Source of the DNA: Corallococcus caeni
Lineage (GTDB): Bacteria > Myxococcota > Myxococcia > Myxococcales > Myxococcaceae
Reading direction: 5' to 3'
DNA length: 64,000 nt
Assembly (NCBI RefSeq): GCF_036245865.1
Contig: NZ_BTTW01000001.1
Span: 620,001 to 684,000, forward strand
The notes beneath the pieces were generated by a model that had not been told where the DNA came from, did not search any database, and was given only the letters and a program-made list of their open reading frames with translations. Positions within the stretch are counted from its first letter, which is position 1; every line of letters begins with the position of its first letter. A program made the position numbers and the translations under genes. Shown in pieces: positions 63,404 through 64,000 of this stretch.

Positions 63404-63414
63404 GACAATTTGTC
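63404..63414. promoter_or_regulatory. 11-base palindrome, candidate activator site upstream of the gspC promoter
   Basis: GACAA, central T, TTGTC. Its centre lies about 110 bases upstream of the sigma-54 -24 element, a typical enhancer distance. Confidence 0.4.
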
Positions 63415-63463
63415 CCGACGTCCTGTCCCGGCTGCCCACCTGGCCGGGGCTCCGTCCTATTCC

Positions 63464-63474
63464 GAAATAATTTC
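63464..63474. promoter_or_regulatory. AT-rich 11-base palindrome between enhancer and gspC promoter
   Basis: GAAAT, central A, ATTTC, unusually AT-rich for this genome. It could be a second activator site or a DNA-bending site. Confidence 0.35.
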
Positions 63475-63517
63475 AAGGACTTGGCCGTAAGTCGTGGGTT
63501 TGACGCCCGCCCAGCGA

Positions 63518-63533
63518 TGGCACCTGCCTTGCT
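63518..63533 (+). promoter_or_regulatory. Sigma-54 promoter of gspC
   Basis: TGGCACC, 4 bases (TGCC), TTGCT. It matches the TGGCACG-N4-TTGCW consensus at all but one position, with GG at 63519-63520 and GC at 63531-63532 (10 bases apart). Transcription should start near 63544, about 29 bases before the gspC ATG. Confidence 0.85.
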
Positions 63534-63572
63534 CAAGGTCCCATGTGGGGCTGGCTTTCTCCCGGAAGCGTG

Positions 63573-64000
63573 ATGGAACTCTTCTTTCGCAAGTACTTCT
63601 GGAGCGTGAACCTGTTGTTCATCCTGCTCGTCGCCCTCCTGGCGGCGCGCACGGTGAACCTGTTCGTTGAATCCTCCATCTCCCCCGCGCCCGCGTCCGA
63701 GGCTCCCGCCCGCGTCGCGCAGCGCACCCACGCCGCGGACAGCGGCCTCGCCACCATCGACGCGGAGCGCCTGTCGCGCCTCACCGGCGTGAAGCTCCCG
63801 GAGCCGGAGGTCGCGGTGAAGGAGCCCACGGCGCCGGAGTTCGACGCCAACGCCCCGCCGTCCAAGAGCGGCCTGCGCGTGAAGCTGCTGGGCACGCTCG
63901 TCGCGGCCAACCCGGACTGGTCCTTCGCGTCCATCCAGGACATGACCACCCAGCGGTCGCAGACGTACATGATCGGCAACAACCTGATGGGCGCCACGAT
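63573..64000 (+). CDS. gspC: Type II secretion protein GspC, N-terminal part (cut by window edge)
   Basis: GspC is the inner-membrane protein that links the type II secretion platform to the outer-membrane secretin. The visible 142 codons contain a short cytoplasmic start, one transmembrane helix (about 8-28, LLFILLVALLAARTVNLF), a linker, and the start of the HR domain (SGLRVKLLGTLVAANPDWSFASIQD), which contacts the secretin. The gene continues beyond the right edge. The ATG at 63573 was chosen. It is driven by the sigma-54 promoter at 63518-63533 and probably begins a gsp operon. Confidence 0.88.
   Translation, partial: MELFFRKYFWSVNLLFILLVALLAARTVNLFVESSISPAPASEAPARVAQRTHAADSGLATIDAERLSRLTGVKLPEPEVAVKEPTAPEFDANAPPSKSGLRVKLLGTLVAANPDWSFASIQDMTTQRSQTYMIGNNLMGAT

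Overview
The window looks like a stretch of a myxobacterial chromosome, close to Myxococcus or Corallococcus. It is very GC-rich throughout and coding density is high. It holds myxobacterial hallmarks: a divergent gltK / gltB-gltA-gltC gliding-motility locus, a MYXO-CTERM anchored protein next to its usual beta-barrel partner, two Ser/Thr kinase loci (one broken), many exported lipoproteins, and large hybrid histidine kinases. All family names come from recognising motifs and gene order by eye; no database search was run. No tRNA, rRNA, CRISPR array, insertion sequence or prophage was recognised.

Layout. 1-5.4 kb: C69 peptidase (cut by the left edge), a 51-residue membrane protein, acetyl-CoA synthetase, a small lipoprotein, a NUDIX hydrolase and an M50 protease with a repetitive tail. 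5.5-10.1 kb: a hybrid kinase with two kinase-receiver modules and a one-helix membrane protein. 10.1-14.4 kb (minus): a tight operon of a MYXO-CTERM protein, a beta-barrel, a PKD lipoprotein and a fused MoaD-MoaE. 14.5-20.2 kb (minus): uppS-cdsA-rseP-rlpA-tsaB and a cysteine-free aspartate-semialdehyde dehydrogenase homologue. 20.2-21.0 kb: gene debris. 21.0-26.7 kb: kinase, pseudouridine synthase, YjbQ, DNA polymerase IV and poly(A) polymerase. 26.9-30.3 kb (minus): MFS transporter, plsX and an APP1-type phosphatase. 30.4-36.5 kb: the gliding locus and a VWA protein. 36.7-42.0 kb: purE-purK-ybaK, a coiled-coil membrane protein and an EAL-GGDEF protein. 42.0-46.5 kb: two palindromes, a diheme protein and a PhoX-like lipoprotein with a collagen-like stalk. 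46.6-53.8 kb: DUF192, PilZ, a membrane gluzincin, lipoprotein, homoserine kinase and TPR genes. 53.8-57.8 kb (minus): FHA, cyclic-nucleotide-binding and anchored proteins. 58.0-60.8 kb: tldD-tldE. 60.9-64.0 kb: a ParB-like protein, a sigma-54 activator and the start of gspC.

How it works together. Much of the window serves the cell envelope: undecaprenyl and phospholipid synthesis (uppS, cdsA, plsX), envelope proteolysis (rseP), outer-membrane motility machinery (glt) and type II secretion (gspC). Gene pairs are often coupled by ATGA or GTGA overlaps. Two regulatory patterns stand out. About ten start codons lie only 7-11 bases after a sigma-70-like -10 hexamer, which suggests leaderless mRNAs. 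A near-perfect sigma-54 promoter lies between the sigma-54 activator gene and gspC.
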